From assembly GCF_001571225.1 (NCBI RefSeq), contig NZ_BCTJ01000001.1, positions 186,001 through 250,000 of the forward strand: DNA of 64,000 bases, read 5' to 3'. The notes under the pieces are model-generated. The model made no database searches and had not been told where the DNA came from. It was given only the letters and a program-made list of their open reading frames with translations. Within the stretch, counting starts at the first letter, position 1; each line of letters starts with the position of its first letter. A program made the position numbers and the translations under genes. The stretch comes from Hydrogenophaga palleronii NBRC 102513. GTDB lineage: Bacteria; Pseudomonadota; Gammaproteobacteria; Burkholderiales; Burkholderiaceae_C. This document shows, one piece after another, positions 1 through 8,913 of the stretch.

Positions 1-852
1 GTTGGCGGTGTTGCCGAGAATCTGGCCGACGCCCTGGGCACCCGGCGCGTTGCTGGCCGTCACGCGTTCACCGGCCTGGCCCAGTGTCTGCGCCACCGGT
101 GCGAGCACGCGCCCCACCGGCGCACCCAGGCCGGTGACCGAGCCCACGGTTTGTGTGGTGCCGACCACGCCACCCTGCACCGTGTCCACCACCTTGCTGG
201 CCGCACCCAGCAGCTGGCCGGTGGGGCCGGTGCCGATCTGGCCTTCCAGGGTTTCGCCGACACGGCTGACGCCGCTGCCCACGCGGTCCACCAGCGCACC
301 GGCCACGTCCGTCACCGGGCGCAGGGCCGCGGTGGCGGGGTTGTGGCCGAGGCCGCTGACCACGCCACCCACGCTCGACACCGTGTTGCCCAGGCTGTCC
401 ACCGCGCCACCCAGTTGCGCGGCGCTGACGCCCAGCGGGTTGTCCACATTGCCCATCTGGCCCAAGCCGTTGGCCAGTGCGCTGCCGACGGCGCCGACCA
501 CACCACCGGCGTTGTCAACCACGCCACCCAGGGCCTGTGCCGACTGGCTGCCCACCAGCGGGGTGGTGGCGCTCGTCACGGTGCCATTGAGGGAAGACAC
601 CGTCTGGCCCACGGCGGTGACGCTGTTGGCCTGTTCTCGCACCACGGCGATCAGTGGCGTACTGTTGTCTGCGGGCGGGTCGTTGACGCTGCCGACGCCG
701 GTGGGCACATCGCCACCCCCGCCGCCGCCACCCGCCCCGCTGCTCAACGAGCCCGAGCCCGAGCAGCCACCCAATGTCAGCAAGGCCATTGTCAGTACCG
801 TCAAACCGGCCCGCTTGGAGCCGTGTGAATGTTTCGTGCTTGTCCGGTTCAT
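1..852 (-). CDS. Gly/Val-rich low-complexity lipoprotein (3' end outside window)
   Basis: The reading frame is open from an ATG at 852 to the left edge, so at least 284 codons are present and the C-terminus is missing. AGGAGG lies about 8 nt before the ATG and fixes the start. The N-terminus is a lipoprotein signal (basic stretch, hydrophobic core, lipobox LGGC), followed by a glycine run GGGGGGG. The rest is almost only Gly, Val, Ala, Ser, Thr, Leu and Asn in loosely repeated units such as LGGVVDN and VGSVTGLG, with no catalytic motif. It is predicted to be anchored in the outer membrane. Similar Comamonadaceae lipoproteins are sometimes labelled collagen-like, but no strict Gly-X-Y repeat is visible here. 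Function unknown; a surface or adhesive role is a guess. Confidence 0.75.
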   Translation of the reverse strand, partial: MNRTSTKHSHGSKRAGLTVLTMALLTLGGCSGSGSLSSGAGGGGGGGDVPTGVGSVNDPPADNSTPLIAVVREQANSVTAVGQTVSSLNGTVTSATTPLVGSQSAQALGGVVDNAGGVVGAVGSALANGLGQMGNVDNPLGVSAAQLGGAVDSLGNTVSSVGGVVSGLGHNPATAALRPVTDVAGALVDRVGSGVSRVGETLEGQIGTGPTGQLLGAASKVVDTVQGGVVGTTQTVGSVTGLGAPVGRVLAPVAQTLGQAGERVTASNAPGAQGVGQILGNTAN

Positions 853-1308
853 GAATAGCCTCCTGTGGAAATGGATCAATAGCAATCAAAAGTACCCCGG
901 GTCATGCCGGGGGTTACATCAACCGACCCATTGATTGACCATGAAATGAAATCAATCGATTGAATGGGTTGACGTGCTCCCGTTGCACAAAGAATCAATT
1001 TGATAGCAATAAATCCCTTGCACATCAACAGTTTAGGCCTGTTTTCCGTGAATTTTTGCAAAGCCGGAATCACTGAGATGGCAATGTGTGCGGGTTCTGT
1101 TTGCAGCCGTTTGGCGAAGGGAATATCCGATTTCAATAGGAAAATGCAGTCTTTCGCATCACGCGGGTGGCGCCAATGGTTGACGCAATTGGTATGGCCT
1201 ATGCAGGCCAATGCACACCATTTTGGGATAGGCGAAAACCCTATTTGTGATTTTTTTCACGGGCGCGCGCATGGCAAACTCGGCGCCCGCACCGCAATAC
1301 CCAAGCCC
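853..1308. other. 456-bp AT-richer intergenic region between lipoprotein and def
   Basis: This divergent gap is clearly lower in GC than its surroundings and probably carries the promoters of both flanking genes. It contains a perfect 12-bp palindrome (listed separately), a T7 tract flanked by GTGA/TCAC near 1246-1260, and short inverted repeats such as ATAGG/CCTAT near 1228. No convincing coding frame was found: the open frames here have no recognisable protein features and no ribosome binding site. Confidence 0.5.
952..963. promoter_or_regulatory. Palindrome TCAATCGATTGA upstream of the lipoprotein gene
   Basis: This is a perfect 12-bp palindrome about 100 bp upstream of the lipoprotein start. 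It is embedded in a larger imperfect inverted repeat with arms ACCCATT and AATGGGT (about 926-969). Position and symmetry fit an operator for a dimeric regulator of the lipoprotein gene, or a hairpin in its leader. The binding protein is unknown. Confidence 0.35.
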
Positions 1309-1848
1309 ATGAGCATCCAGACCATCCTCAAGATGGGCGACCCGCGCCTGCTGCGCCACGCCCAGCCCGTCACCGCCTTCGACACACCCGAGCTGCACCA
1401 GCTGGTGCTGGACCTGCAGGACACCATGACAGCGGCCAACGGCGCCGGCCTGGCGGCGCCGCAGATCGGGGTGGATCTGCAGGTGGTGCTGTTCGGCAGC
1501 GGCCTGCCCAACCCGCGTTACCCCGAGGCCCCGCCGGTGCCGCGCACCGTGTTGATCAACCCCGTCATCACCCCGTTGGGCGACGAGGAGGAAGAGGACT
1601 GGGAGGGCTGCCTCTCGGTGCCCGGCATGCGCGGTGTCGTGCCGCGCTGGCGGCGCATCCGCTACACCGGCTTTGACGCGGCGGGGCACGCCATTGACCG
1701 TGAGGCCGAGGGTTTTCATGCGCGCGTGGTGCAGCACGAATGCGACCACCTGTGGGGCACGCTGTACCCGATGCGCGTGCGCGACTTCCGCCGTTTCGGT
1801 TTCACTGAAGTCTTGTTCCCGGGCCTGGCCGCGGCCGAAGACGACTGA
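1309..1848 (+). CDS. def: Peptide deformylase
   Basis: Removes the N-terminal formyl group from nascent proteins in the cytoplasm; a metalloenzyme of 179 aa. All three family motifs are present: [10 protein letters not shown] (residues 45-54), EGCLSVPG (from residue 99, with metal ligand C101) and the HExxH-type QHECDHL with ligands H143 and H147 and catalytic E144. The ATG at 1309 gives the normal N-terminus ([10 protein letters not shown]); a longer open frame upstream is non-coding extension. It stands alone, not next to fmt, so it may be a second def copy. There is an acidic DEEEEDW insert just before motif 2. No clear Shine-Dalgarno sequence precedes it. Confidence 0.95.
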   Translation: MSIQTILKMGDPRLLRHAQPVTAFDTPELHQLVLDLQDTMTAANGAGLAAPQIGVDLQVVLFGSGLPNPRYPEAPPVPRTVLINPVITPLGDEEEEDWEGCLSVPGMRGVVPRWRRIRYTGFDAAGHAIDREAEGFHARVVQHECDHLWGTLYPMRVRDFRRFGFTEVLFPGLAAAEDD

Positions 1849-1909
1849 GTTGCGGCTCTTTGGCGGGCCGGGTCCATGCCGTTACAAACCGCCGTTCAGG
1901 CGAAACGTT

Positions 1910-1942
1910 TTGACATATTCGGACACTGAGATCGTCTAGAGT
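1910..1942 (+). promoter_or_regulatory. Candidate sigma70 promoter of the first RND operon
   Basis: A perfect -35 hexamer TTGACA (1910-1915) is followed by TCTAGA (1935-1940) or TAGAGT (1937-1942). The spacer of 19-21 nt is longer than ideal, so the -10 assignment is uncertain. It lies about 40 nt upstream of the start at 1980, in the only gap before the operon. Confidence 0.4.
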
Positions 1943-1979
1943 CGGTGCCCTTACAGACATCGAGCGGGGGAGCCCTTTC

Positions 1980-3410
1980 ATGAAGCGAATGCTTGCCGTG
2001 ACGGTCAGCGCGCTGGTCCTGAGTGCGTGCAGTGTGAACAAACCACCTGCCGAGATCGCGGTGGAACTGCCCGCCCAGTGGTACGCACCACCCATGGCAC
2101 ACCAGGGCAGCACCGAAGCCCTCACCACCTGGTGGAGCCGGTTCGACGACCCGGTATTGACCAACTGGATTTCACGCGCCCAGGCGCAGAGCCCCAGCGT
2201 GGCCCAGGCACGGGCCCAGGTGTTTGCCGCCCGTGCCGCCCGGCTCGGTGCGGACACGCAGTACGGCCCGCAGGTCAACGCCGTGGCCAATGCCAGCCGG
2301 GGCCGCACCGACCCCAACATGCCGCTGGGTACCACCCTGAGCGCCGGCTTGCAGGCCTCGTGGGCGGTCGCGCTCTGGGGTGAGGCCGCCGCGTCGCGCA
2401 ACGCCGCACAGGCGCAGCAGGAAGCGGCCGCCGCCGGTTGGCACGACGCCCGTGTGCTGGTGGCGTCCGAACTGGCGCAGCTGTATTTCGCCCGGCGCCT
2501 GTGTGCCGAGCAACTGGCGGTGGCGGGGCGCGACCGCGATTCGCGCGCCATCACCGCCGAGAACAACGCGGTGTCCGAACGCGCCGGCCTCACCGCACCC
2601 GCGGTGGCCGCGCTGGCCCGCGCCAGCGGCGCCGAAAGCGCGGCGCGTTACCGGCAGCAGGAAGAAGCCTGCGAGCGGCAGGTGAAATCACTCACCGCGC
2701 TCACCGGCGTGCCGGAGCCCGAACTGCGCCAGCAGCTCGCCAGTGCACCGGCCTGGCCGGCGCTGCTGCAGTCCGGCCGGCTCGACGCCATGTTGTCGGT
2801 GAACGTGGTGCCGGCCGAGGTGATCCGCCAGCGGCCCGACGTGTACCGCACCCAGCGCGAACTGGTGGCGGCAAGTGACGACGTGGGCGTGGCGCGCGCT
2901 GCCTTGCTGCCCGGCCTGTCGCTCTCTGGCAGTGTGCTGCGCAACCGATTTTCCGGCGGCGGCAGGGAAGGCACGTTCAACACCTGGTCGGCAGGGCCTC
3001 TGTCATTGAGCCTGCCGCTGCTGGGCCGGGGTGCCCTGCACGCGAACACCGACAGCGCGCTGGCGCGCTACGACGCGGCCGCCGTGGCCTACGCGGCCAC
3101 GCTGCGCCAGGCGGTGTCCGAGGTCGAGCAGTCGCTGGTCACGCTGTCGAGCCTGCGCGAACGCGTGAGTGCCACCGAGACCGCCGTGGCCGGTTACGCC
3201 CAGTCGTTGCAGGGCACCGAGGCGCGTTACCGCGTCGGCCTGGCCAGCCTGAACGAGCTGGAAGAGGCGCGCCGCCTCAAGCTCAACGCCGACAGCAGCG
3301 CCGTGGCCTTGCAGCAGGAACGCATCAACGCCTGGATCCAGCTCTACGTCGCCCTCGGCGGCGGTTTCGATCCCCTGAACCCTCCCAACGCTCTCAAGAA
3401 TCCATCATGA
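1980..3410 (+). CDS. RND efflux outer-membrane lipoprotein, NodT/OprM family
   Basis: Outer-membrane channel of a tripartite drug/solute efflux pump, 476 aa. It has a lipoprotein signal with lipobox LSAC (C17) and the two long alpha-helical, Ala/Gln-rich repeats of the TolC/NodT fold, including the typical VIRQRPDVY segment in the middle and a YRVGLASLNELEEARR segment near the end. A purine-rich GAGCGGGGGAG precedes the ATG. The stop codon overlaps the adaptor start by 4 bp (ATGA), so translation is coupled. First gene of a three-gene + strand operon. Substrate not deducible. Confidence 0.9.
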   Translation: MKRMLAVTVSALVLSACSVNKPPAEIAVELPAQWYAPPMAHQGSTEALTTWWSRFDDPVLTNWISRAQAQSPSVAQARAQVFAARAARLGADTQYGPQVNAVANASRGRTDPNMPLGTTLSAGLQASWAVALWGEAAASRNAAQAQQEAAAAGWHDARVLVASELAQLYFARRLCAEQLAVAGRDRDSRAITAENNAVSERAGLTAPAVAALARASGAESAARYRQQEEACERQVKSLTALTGVPEPELRQQLASAPAWPALLQSGRLDAMLSVNVVPAEVIRQRPDVYRTQRELVAASDDVGVARAALLPGLSLSGSVLRNRFSGGGREGTFNTWSAGPLSLSLPLLGRGALHANTDSALARYDAAAVAYAATLRQAVSEVEQSLVTLSSLRERVSATETAVAGYAQSLQGTEARYRVGLASLNELEEARRLKLNADSSAVALQQERINAWIQLYVALGGGFDPLNPPNALKNPS

Positions 3411-4528
3411 ACGACGCACCCGCCCAACCGCGCAAACGCCGTCTCTGGCTGGTCATCGGCATCGCGCTGGTGCTGGTCCTGCTGCTTGTCTTCTGGCTGG
3501 TGCTGCGCCCGCCGGCAGACATCAAAGACGATGCCGCTGAGGCCGCGCCCCGGCCCGCGCTCACCGTCACCGTGGCCAAGCCGGTGCGCAGTGCGCTGCC
3601 GATCCGCCTGCAGGCCAATGGCAACATCACCGCTTGGCAGGAGGCCAGCGTGGGCGCGGAAGTCAATGGCCTGCGGATGGCGTCGGTGAACGTGAACGTG
3701 GGCGACGTGGTGCGCAAGGGCCAGGTGCTGGCGGTGTTTGCCAGCGAGACCACCAAGGCCGACAGCCTGCAGAGCCGGGCCAGCCTGGCGCAGGCCGAAG
3801 CGAGCTTTGAAAATGCCAAGGCCGATGCCGACCGCGCGCGCTCCATCCAGGACAGCGGCGCGCTGTCGAAGTCGCAGGTGGCGCAGTACCTCACGCAGGA
3901 GCGGGTGGCCAAGGCGCAGTTCGAGGCCGCCAAAGCCGCGTTCGGCGCGACCGAGGTGCGCCTGGGCAACACCCGCGTGCTGGCACCGGACGACGGTGTG
4001 ATCTCCGCGCGCGAAGCCACCGTGGGCGCGGTGGTGGGTGCCGGGCAGGAGCTGTTCCGCATGGTGCGCCAGAGCCGCCTGGAATGGCGCGGCGAGGTCA
4101 CGCCCAACGAGGTTGGGCGGGTGCGCATCGGCCAGTCGGTGGAAGTCACGGCGGCCAGTGGCCTGCAGGTGGCGGGCAAGGTGCGCGCGATTGCGCCTGG
4201 TGCCGATCCGCAGACGCGCAACATCCTGGTGTTCGTGGACCTGCCGCGCAACCCCGAGCTGAAGGCCGGCACCTTTGCGCGGGGCTTCTTCGATCTCGGC
4301 CAGAGCGACGCGCTCACCGTGCCAAGCCAGTCCATCGTGGTGCGCGACGGCAGCAACTACGTGTTCATCGTCGACGATCAGAACAAGGTCAGCCAGCGCA
4401 AGGTGCAGACCGGGCGCCGGGTGGACGAGCGCGTCGAGCTGTTGGAAGGCCTGAAGCCCGAGGAGGCGGTGGCGGTGCAGGGCGCCGGGTTCCTTAACGA
4501 GGGTGACCTCGTCAAGGTCGTTGAGTGA
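3407..4528 (+). CDS. RND efflux periplasmic adaptor (HlyD/AcrA family)
   Basis: Membrane-fusion protein linking the inner-membrane permease to the outer-membrane channel, 373 aa. It has a short cytoplasmic tail, a single N-terminal membrane anchor (about residues 12-31), split lipoyl-like halves (QANGNITAWQEASVGAE and VLAPDDGVISARE), an intervening helical hairpin rich in Ala/Lys/Gln, and beta-barrel and membrane-proximal domains toward the C-terminus (QARNILVF-like and VPSQSIVVRDG segments). The anchor is a transmembrane helix, not a lipoprotein signal. It overlaps the upstream gene by 4 bp and is followed within 10 bp by the permease. Confidence 0.9.
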   Translation: MNDAPAQPRKRRLWLVIGIALVLVLLLVFWLVLRPPADIKDDAAEAAPRPALTVTVAKPVRSALPIRLQANGNITAWQEASVGAEVNGLRMASVNVNVGDVVRKGQVLAVFASETTKADSLQSRASLAQAEASFENAKADADRARSIQDSGALSKSQVAQYLTQERVAKAQFEAAKAAFGATEVRLGNTRVLAPDDGVISAREATVGAVVGAGQELFRMVRQSRLEWRGEVTPNEVGRVRIGQSVEVTAASGLQVAGKVRAIAPGADPQTRNILVFVDLPRNPELKAGTFARGFFDLGQSDALTVPSQSIVVRDGSNYVFIVDDQNKVSQRKVQTGRRVDERVELLEGLKPEEAVAVQGAGFLNEGDLVKVVE

Positions 4529-4538
4529 GGGCGGCCAG

Positions 4539-7500
4539 ATGAACGTTTCCGCCTGGTCCATCAAGAACCCGATTCCGGCGGCGATGCTGTTCGTCATGCT
4601 CACGCTCGCCGGCCTGTTCTCCTTCAAGCAGATGAAGGTGCAGAACTTCCCCGACCTCGACCTGCCCACCATCACCGTGGTGGCGGTCCTGCCGGGCGCC
4701 TCGCCCAACCAGCTCGAGAACGATGTCGCCCGCATCATCGAGAACAGCCTGGCTTCGCTGCAGGGCCTGAAGCACATCTACACCAAGGTGCAGGACGGCA
4801 CGGTGTCGCTGACGGTTGAGTTCCGCATCGAGAAGAACACGCAGGAGGCGCTGGACGACGTGCGCTCGGCGGTGGCCAAGGTGCGCAGCGCGCTGCCCAC
4901 CGACCTGCGCGATCCGATCGTCAACAAGGTGGAGCTGGCCGGTGGTGCCGTGCTGGCCTACACCGTGTCGTCCGACAAGATGGACGCCGAGGCCCTGTCC
5001 TGGTTCGTCGACAACGACGTGTCCAAACAATTGCTGTCGGTGAACGGCGTGGGCGCGGTCAGCCGGGTGGGGGGCTCGAACCGCGAGGTGCAGGTGCAAC
5101 TCGACCCGCTCAAGCTGCAGGCCCTGGGCACCACCGCCACCGACGTCTCGCGCCAGCTCGCGCGGGTGCAGATCGAAAGCGCGGGCGGCCGGGTAGACCT
5201 CGGTGGCAGCCAACAACCGCTGCGCACGTTGTCTCAGCTGGCCTCGGCCGAGGCGCTGTCAAAGATGGAGATTGCGCTCTCCGATGGCCGCCATGTGCGG
5301 CTGGAGCAAATCGCCGAAGTGCGCGACACGGTGGCCGAACCCACTGCCGCCGCGTTCCTGGACGGCCAGCCGGTGGTGGGCTTCGAGGTGGCGCGCAGCC
5401 GCGGCGCGAGTGAAATCGAAGTGGGTGATGGCGTGCGCGCGCGCCTCAAGGAGCTGCAGGCGGAACGGCCCGACCTGCACATCACCGAATCCTTCGACTT
5501 CGTGACGCCGGTGAAGGAAGAGTTCGACGCCTCCATGACGCTGCTCTACGAAGGCGCCTTGCTCGCGGTGCTGGTGGTCTGGCTGTTCCTGCGCGACATC
5601 CGCGCCACCTTCGTGTCCGCCGTGGCGCTGCCGCTGTCGGCCATTCCGGCCTTCATCGGCATGTACTACATGGGCTTCACCATCAACGTGGTGACGCTGC
5701 TGGCGCTCTCGCTGGTGATCGGCATCCTGGTGGACGACGCCATCGTCGAGGTGGAAAACATCGTGCGCCACATGCGCATGGGCAAGTCGCCGTACCAGGC
5801 GGCGATGGAAGCGGCCGACGAGATTGGCCTGGCGGTGATCGCCACCACCTTCACGCTGATCGCGGTGTTCCTGCCCACGGCCTTCATGGCCGGCATTCCA
5901 GGCAAGTTCTTCAAGCAGTTCGGCTGGACGGCCGCGCTCGCCGTGTTCGCCTCGCTGGTGGTGGCGCGCGCGCTCACGCCCATGATGGCGGCCTACATCC
6001 TCAAGCCCTTCATCCAGAAGGACATGCCGCGCTGGGCCGCCTCCAACCCCGTCACACGCGGTTTCTGGCGCTGGTCGCACAACCAGGAAGAACCGGCCTG
6101 GCTGAACCGTTACCAGGACTGGGCGCGCTGGTGCATCCGCCACCGCTGGGTCACCAGCCTCGGCGCCGGTCTGTTCTTCTTTGGTTCGCTGATGCTGATT
6201 CCGCTGCTGCCGCAGGGCTTCATTCCAGCGGACGACAACTCGCAGACCCAGGTGTTCCTGGAACTCTCGCCCGGCGCCACGCTGGAGCAGACGGTGGCCA
6301 CGGCCGAGCGCGCGCGCCTGCTGGTGGCGGCAGTGCCGCACGTCAAGTCGGTCTACACCACCATCGGCTCAGGCACGGCTGGCTCCGACCCGTTCGCACC
6401 GGAGGGCGCGGCGGAGTCGCGCAAGGCGGCGCTGACGATCCAGCTCGCGCCGCGTGGCGAGCGCCCACGCAAGCAGGGCATCGAGAACCATATCCGCGAG
6501 GCCATGTCGAACCTGCCGGGTGTGCGCAGCAAGGTGGGCCTGGGTGGTTCGGGTGAGAAGTACATCCTGACGCTGACCGGCGCCGACCCCCACGCGCTGA
6601 GCACCGCGGCGCGCGCCATCGAGCGCGACCTGCGCACGATCCACGGCGTCGGCAGCGTGCAGTCCACCGCCGCGCTGGTGCGCACCGAGATCATCGTCAC
6701 GCCCAACCTGGCGCGTGCCGCCGAACTCGGGGTCACCAGTTCCGCGATTGCCGAAACGCTGCGCATCGCCACCGTGGGCGACTACGACAACGCCTTGCCC
6801 AAGATGAACCTGCCGGAGCGGCAGATCCCCATCGTGGTCAAGCTCGCCGAGGGCGCGCGCCACGACCTGGACGTGCTGGGCCGGCTGGCGGTGCCCGGCA
6901 GCCGTGGCCCGGTGATGCTCGGCCAGGTGGCCGACCTGAGCTTTGGCGGCGGCCCGGCGGTGATCGACCGCTACGACCGCGCACGCAACATCAACTTCGA
7001 GGTCGAACTCGCCGGCATCGCGCTGGGCGACATGAAGCTGGCGGTGGAGAAGCTGCCGAGCCTGCGCAACCTGCCAACCGGGGTCTCGGTGCTGGAGATC
7101 GGTGACGCGGAAGTGCAGGGCGAACTGTTTGCCAGTTTCGGCCTGGCCATGCTCACGGGTGTGCTGTGCATCTACATCGTGCTGGTGCTGCTGTTCAAGG
7201 CCTTCCTGCATCCGGTGACCATCCTGGCCGCCTTGCCGCTGTCGCTGGGTGGCGCTTTCGTGGCGCTGCTGCTCACCGGCAAGAGTTTCTCCATGCCTTC
7301 GCTGATCGGCCTGATCATGCTGATGGGTGTGGCGACGAAGAACTCGATCCTGCTGGTGGAGTACGCCATCGAAGCGCGCCGGGTGCACGGCCTGTCGCGG
7401 CTGGACGCCATCCTCGACGCCTGCCACAAGCGCGCACGCCCGATCGTGATGACCACCATCGCCATGGGCGCCGGCATGATGCCCATTGCCATCGGCTGGG

Positions 7501-7691
7501 GCGCAGCCGACGGCAGCTTCCGCTCACCGATGGCGGTGGCGGTGATCGGCGGCCTGATCACCTCGACCTTCCTGAGCCTGCTGGTGATTCCGGCGGTGTT
7601 CACCATCGTGGACGATGTGTCGATCTGGTTCTCGGGTCTGTTCCGCCGCAAGGTGGCTCACACGGAGCCAGCGGAAACGGTTCGGGCTTGA
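4539..7691 (+). CDS. RND efflux permease (AcrB/HAE-1-like)
   Basis: Proton-driven inner-membrane exporter, 1050 aa, the normal length for this family. TM4 carries the proton-relay pair D399/D400 in LVDDAIVEVEN and TM10 the lysine K934 in ATKNSILLVEY. Two large periplasmic porter loops follow TM1 and TM7. The ATG at 4539 is preferred over an upstream ATG at 4503 that lies inside the adaptor gene: TGAGG lies about 8 nt before it and the protein then begins at the usual MNVSAWSIKNP. Last gene of the operon, followed by a group of hairpins. The substrate range is unknown; the sequence suits a multidrug or solvent-type pump rather than a metal (CusA-type) pump. Confidence 0.93.
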   Translation: MNVSAWSIKNPIPAAMLFVMLTLAGLFSFKQMKVQNFPDLDLPTITVVAVLPGASPNQLENDVARIIENSLASLQGLKHIYTKVQDGTVSLTVEFRIEKNTQEALDDVRSAVAKVRSALPTDLRDPIVNKVELAGGAVLAYTVSSDKMDAEALSWFVDNDVSKQLLSVNGVGAVSRVGGSNREVQVQLDPLKLQALGTTATDVSRQLARVQIESAGGRVDLGGSQQPLRTLSQLASAEALSKMEIALSDGRHVRLEQIAEVRDTVAEPTAAAFLDGQPVVGFEVARSRGASEIEVGDGVRARLKELQAERPDLHITESFDFVTPVKEEFDASMTLLYEGALLAVLVVWLFLRDIRATFVSAVALPLSAIPAFIGMYYMGFTINVVTLLALSLVIGILVDDAIVEVENIVRHMRMGKSPYQAAMEAADEIGLAVIATTFTLIAVFLPTAFMAGIPGKFFKQFGWTAALAVFASLVVARALTPMMAAYILKPFIQKDMPRWAASNPVTRGFWRWSHNQEEPAWLNRYQDWARWCIRHRWVTSLGAGLFFFGSLMLIPLLPQGFIPADDNSQTQVFLELSPGATLEQTVATAERARLLVAAVPHVKSVYTTIGSGTAGSDPFAPEGAAESRKAALTIQLAPRGERPRKQGIENHIREAMSNLPGVRSKVGLGGSGEKYILTLTGADPHALSTAARAIERDLRTIHGVGSVQSTAALVRTEIIVTPNLARAAELGVTSSAIAETLRIATVGDYDNALPKMNLPERQIPIVVKLAEGARHDLDVLGRLAVPGSRGPVMLGQVADLSFGGGPAVIDRYDRARNINFEVELAGIALGDMKLAVEKLPSLRNLPTGVSVLEIGDAEVQGELFASFGLAMLTGVLCIYIVLVLLFKAFLHPVTILAALPLSLGGAFVALLLTGKSFSMPSLIGLIMLMGVATKNSILLVEYAIEARRVHGLSRLDAILDACHKRARPIVMTTIAMGAGMMPIAIGWGAADGSFRSPMAVAVIGGLITSTFLSLLVIPAVFTIVDDVSIWFSGLFRRKVAHTEPAETVRA

Positions 7692-7694
7692 GGA

Positions 7695-7805
7695 CGGCTG
7701 CGGCCATTGCAGCCGCACTCCAATAGCCAGTAGCCAGCGGTGCAACGGCACCGCTGGCGTCTCCGGCGCCGCCCTGGCGCCGGGACTGTCAGGTCGGGCC
7801 TGACA
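7695..7805. terminator. Four tandem perfect hairpins between convergent genes
   Basis: Four consecutive perfect inverted repeats fill this gap: 7695-7715 (7-bp stem), 7734-7757 (10-bp stem, loop AACG), 7763-7783 (8-bp stem) and 7787-7805 (7-bp stem). They lie between the stop codons of the RND permease (+) and the basic protein (-). None has a run of T after it, so they are not textbook intrinsic terminators, but they could block transcription from both sides or protect mRNA 3' ends. Confidence 0.55.
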
Positions 7806-7819
7806 TCACGCGGCTCGTT

Positions 7820-8728
7820 TCAACGCGCGTCGCGCTTGGCCTGCGTGGCGCGGGTGCGCGAGCGTGCCGACGCGTGGATCTTCTTGTTCACCGGTTTCGC
7901 TTTCAGGGGGTTCAAGCGCTCGGTGCGTGGCGTGGTGTCGGTCGACGCCGCCTCCAGTGCCGCGTTGGCTGCGGCCTCGCCGGCCTTCGATTTGGCACTG
8001 GGCTTCTTCTTGGCCTTGGCCTTGGCCGGCGGTGGTGTTTCGGCGACAGCCTTGCGCACCGCCTTGACGATGTTCTGCAAGCGCTTGATGCCGGCCGCCA
8101 CTTTGGCCTCGGCCGATGTGGAGGCTGCTTTCTTCGCCGGTGCCTTTTTGGCCGCCACCTTCTTGACCGCCGCGCGAACGGCCGGGGCCTTCTCGCTGCT
8201 GCGGGCCTTCACCACGGCTTCACCGGCGGTCTGCACCTCGCGGGTCTGGCGAGCCCTCTTGCGGGGTGTGCTGGCCGAGGCGCCGCGCATGGGCAGGTCC
8301 ACGCCTGCTGGCGACTTGGTGGTCTTGCGCCGGGTCGTGCCCGATGCGGCGGTTTTCTTGGCCGCGGCGGCAGGTGCCTGGGCGCTGCGTTTGCGGGCCG
8401 GCGACGCGGCGCTTTCCTGCTGACGTTGCAGCTTGGCCTGCTGGGCTTCAAAGCGCTTGAGCACCTCGTCCATGATGTCGGCCTTGGTCTGGGTGCGTGT
8501 GTTCTCTCCACCCATGGGCTTGCGGCCCTTGGCATCGCCGGCGCGTGTCTGCACGGTCTGGCGTTGGTACACGTCGCGGTACTTGTCACGCAGCGCGCGT
8601 GACCGCTGGATCTTGCCGGCCAGTCGCGCCAGCGTGAACTCTTTCACCGCGCCCGCGCGGCTGGTCTGGAACAGCTCGAGCTCGGGCTTGGTGAGCAGCG
8701 GTTGAACCTGTCGAAGTGTGTAGCTCAT
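7820..8728 (-). CDS. Histone H1-like Lys/Ala-rich protein
   Basis: 302-aa basic protein. About the first 80 residues look globular (TLRQVQPLLTKPELELFQTSR, then LARLAGKIQRSRALRDKYRD). The remainder is low-complexity Lys/Ala/Pro/Arg with repeated AKKAPAKKA and KKTAA units like eukaryotic H1, AlgP and the Hc1-type bacterial proteins, so DNA or nucleoid binding is inferred. AGGAG 5 nt before the ATG at 8728 decides the start over an ATG at 8749. The N-terminal module recurs, as far as I recall, in beta- and gammaproteobacterial proteins of unknown role. It stands alone between hairpins and glnD; regulation cannot be read from the sequence. Confidence 0.8.
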   Translation of the reverse strand: MSYTLRQVQPLLTKPELELFQTSRAGAVKEFTLARLAGKIQRSRALRDKYRDVYQRQTVQTRAGDAKGRKPMGGENTRTQTKADIMDEVLKRFEAQQAKLQRQQESAASPARKRSAQAPAAAAKKTAASGTTRRKTTKSPAGVDLPMRGASASTPRKRARQTREVQTAGEAVVKARSSEKAPAVRAAVKKVAAKKAPAKKAASTSAEAKVAAGIKRLQNIVKAVRKAVAETPPPAKAKAKKKPSAKSKAGEAAANAALEAASTDTTPRTERLNPLKAKPVNKKIHASARSRTRATQAKRDAR

Positions 8729-8913
8729 CGGATCTCCTGTCGTAGTCAAAGGGCAGGTGCCGGGCAGTGCCGGCCAAACGAGCCCCGATCCTAGTCAGGA
8801 AGTGCGCGACGCGCTGTCGGACAAACCCCCGAAAGCAGCCTGCTTGTGCGCACATCGCGTGCGCCACGTGCATCGCGTGAAGCGGGCCCGGCGAGGTTGC
8901 GCGGACCCTGGCT

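Noticed and set aside
876-1211. 111-aa open frame (-) in the lipoprotein/def gap
   Set aside because: No ribosome site, no recognisable protein character, and it lies in AT-richer sequence that looks regulatory.
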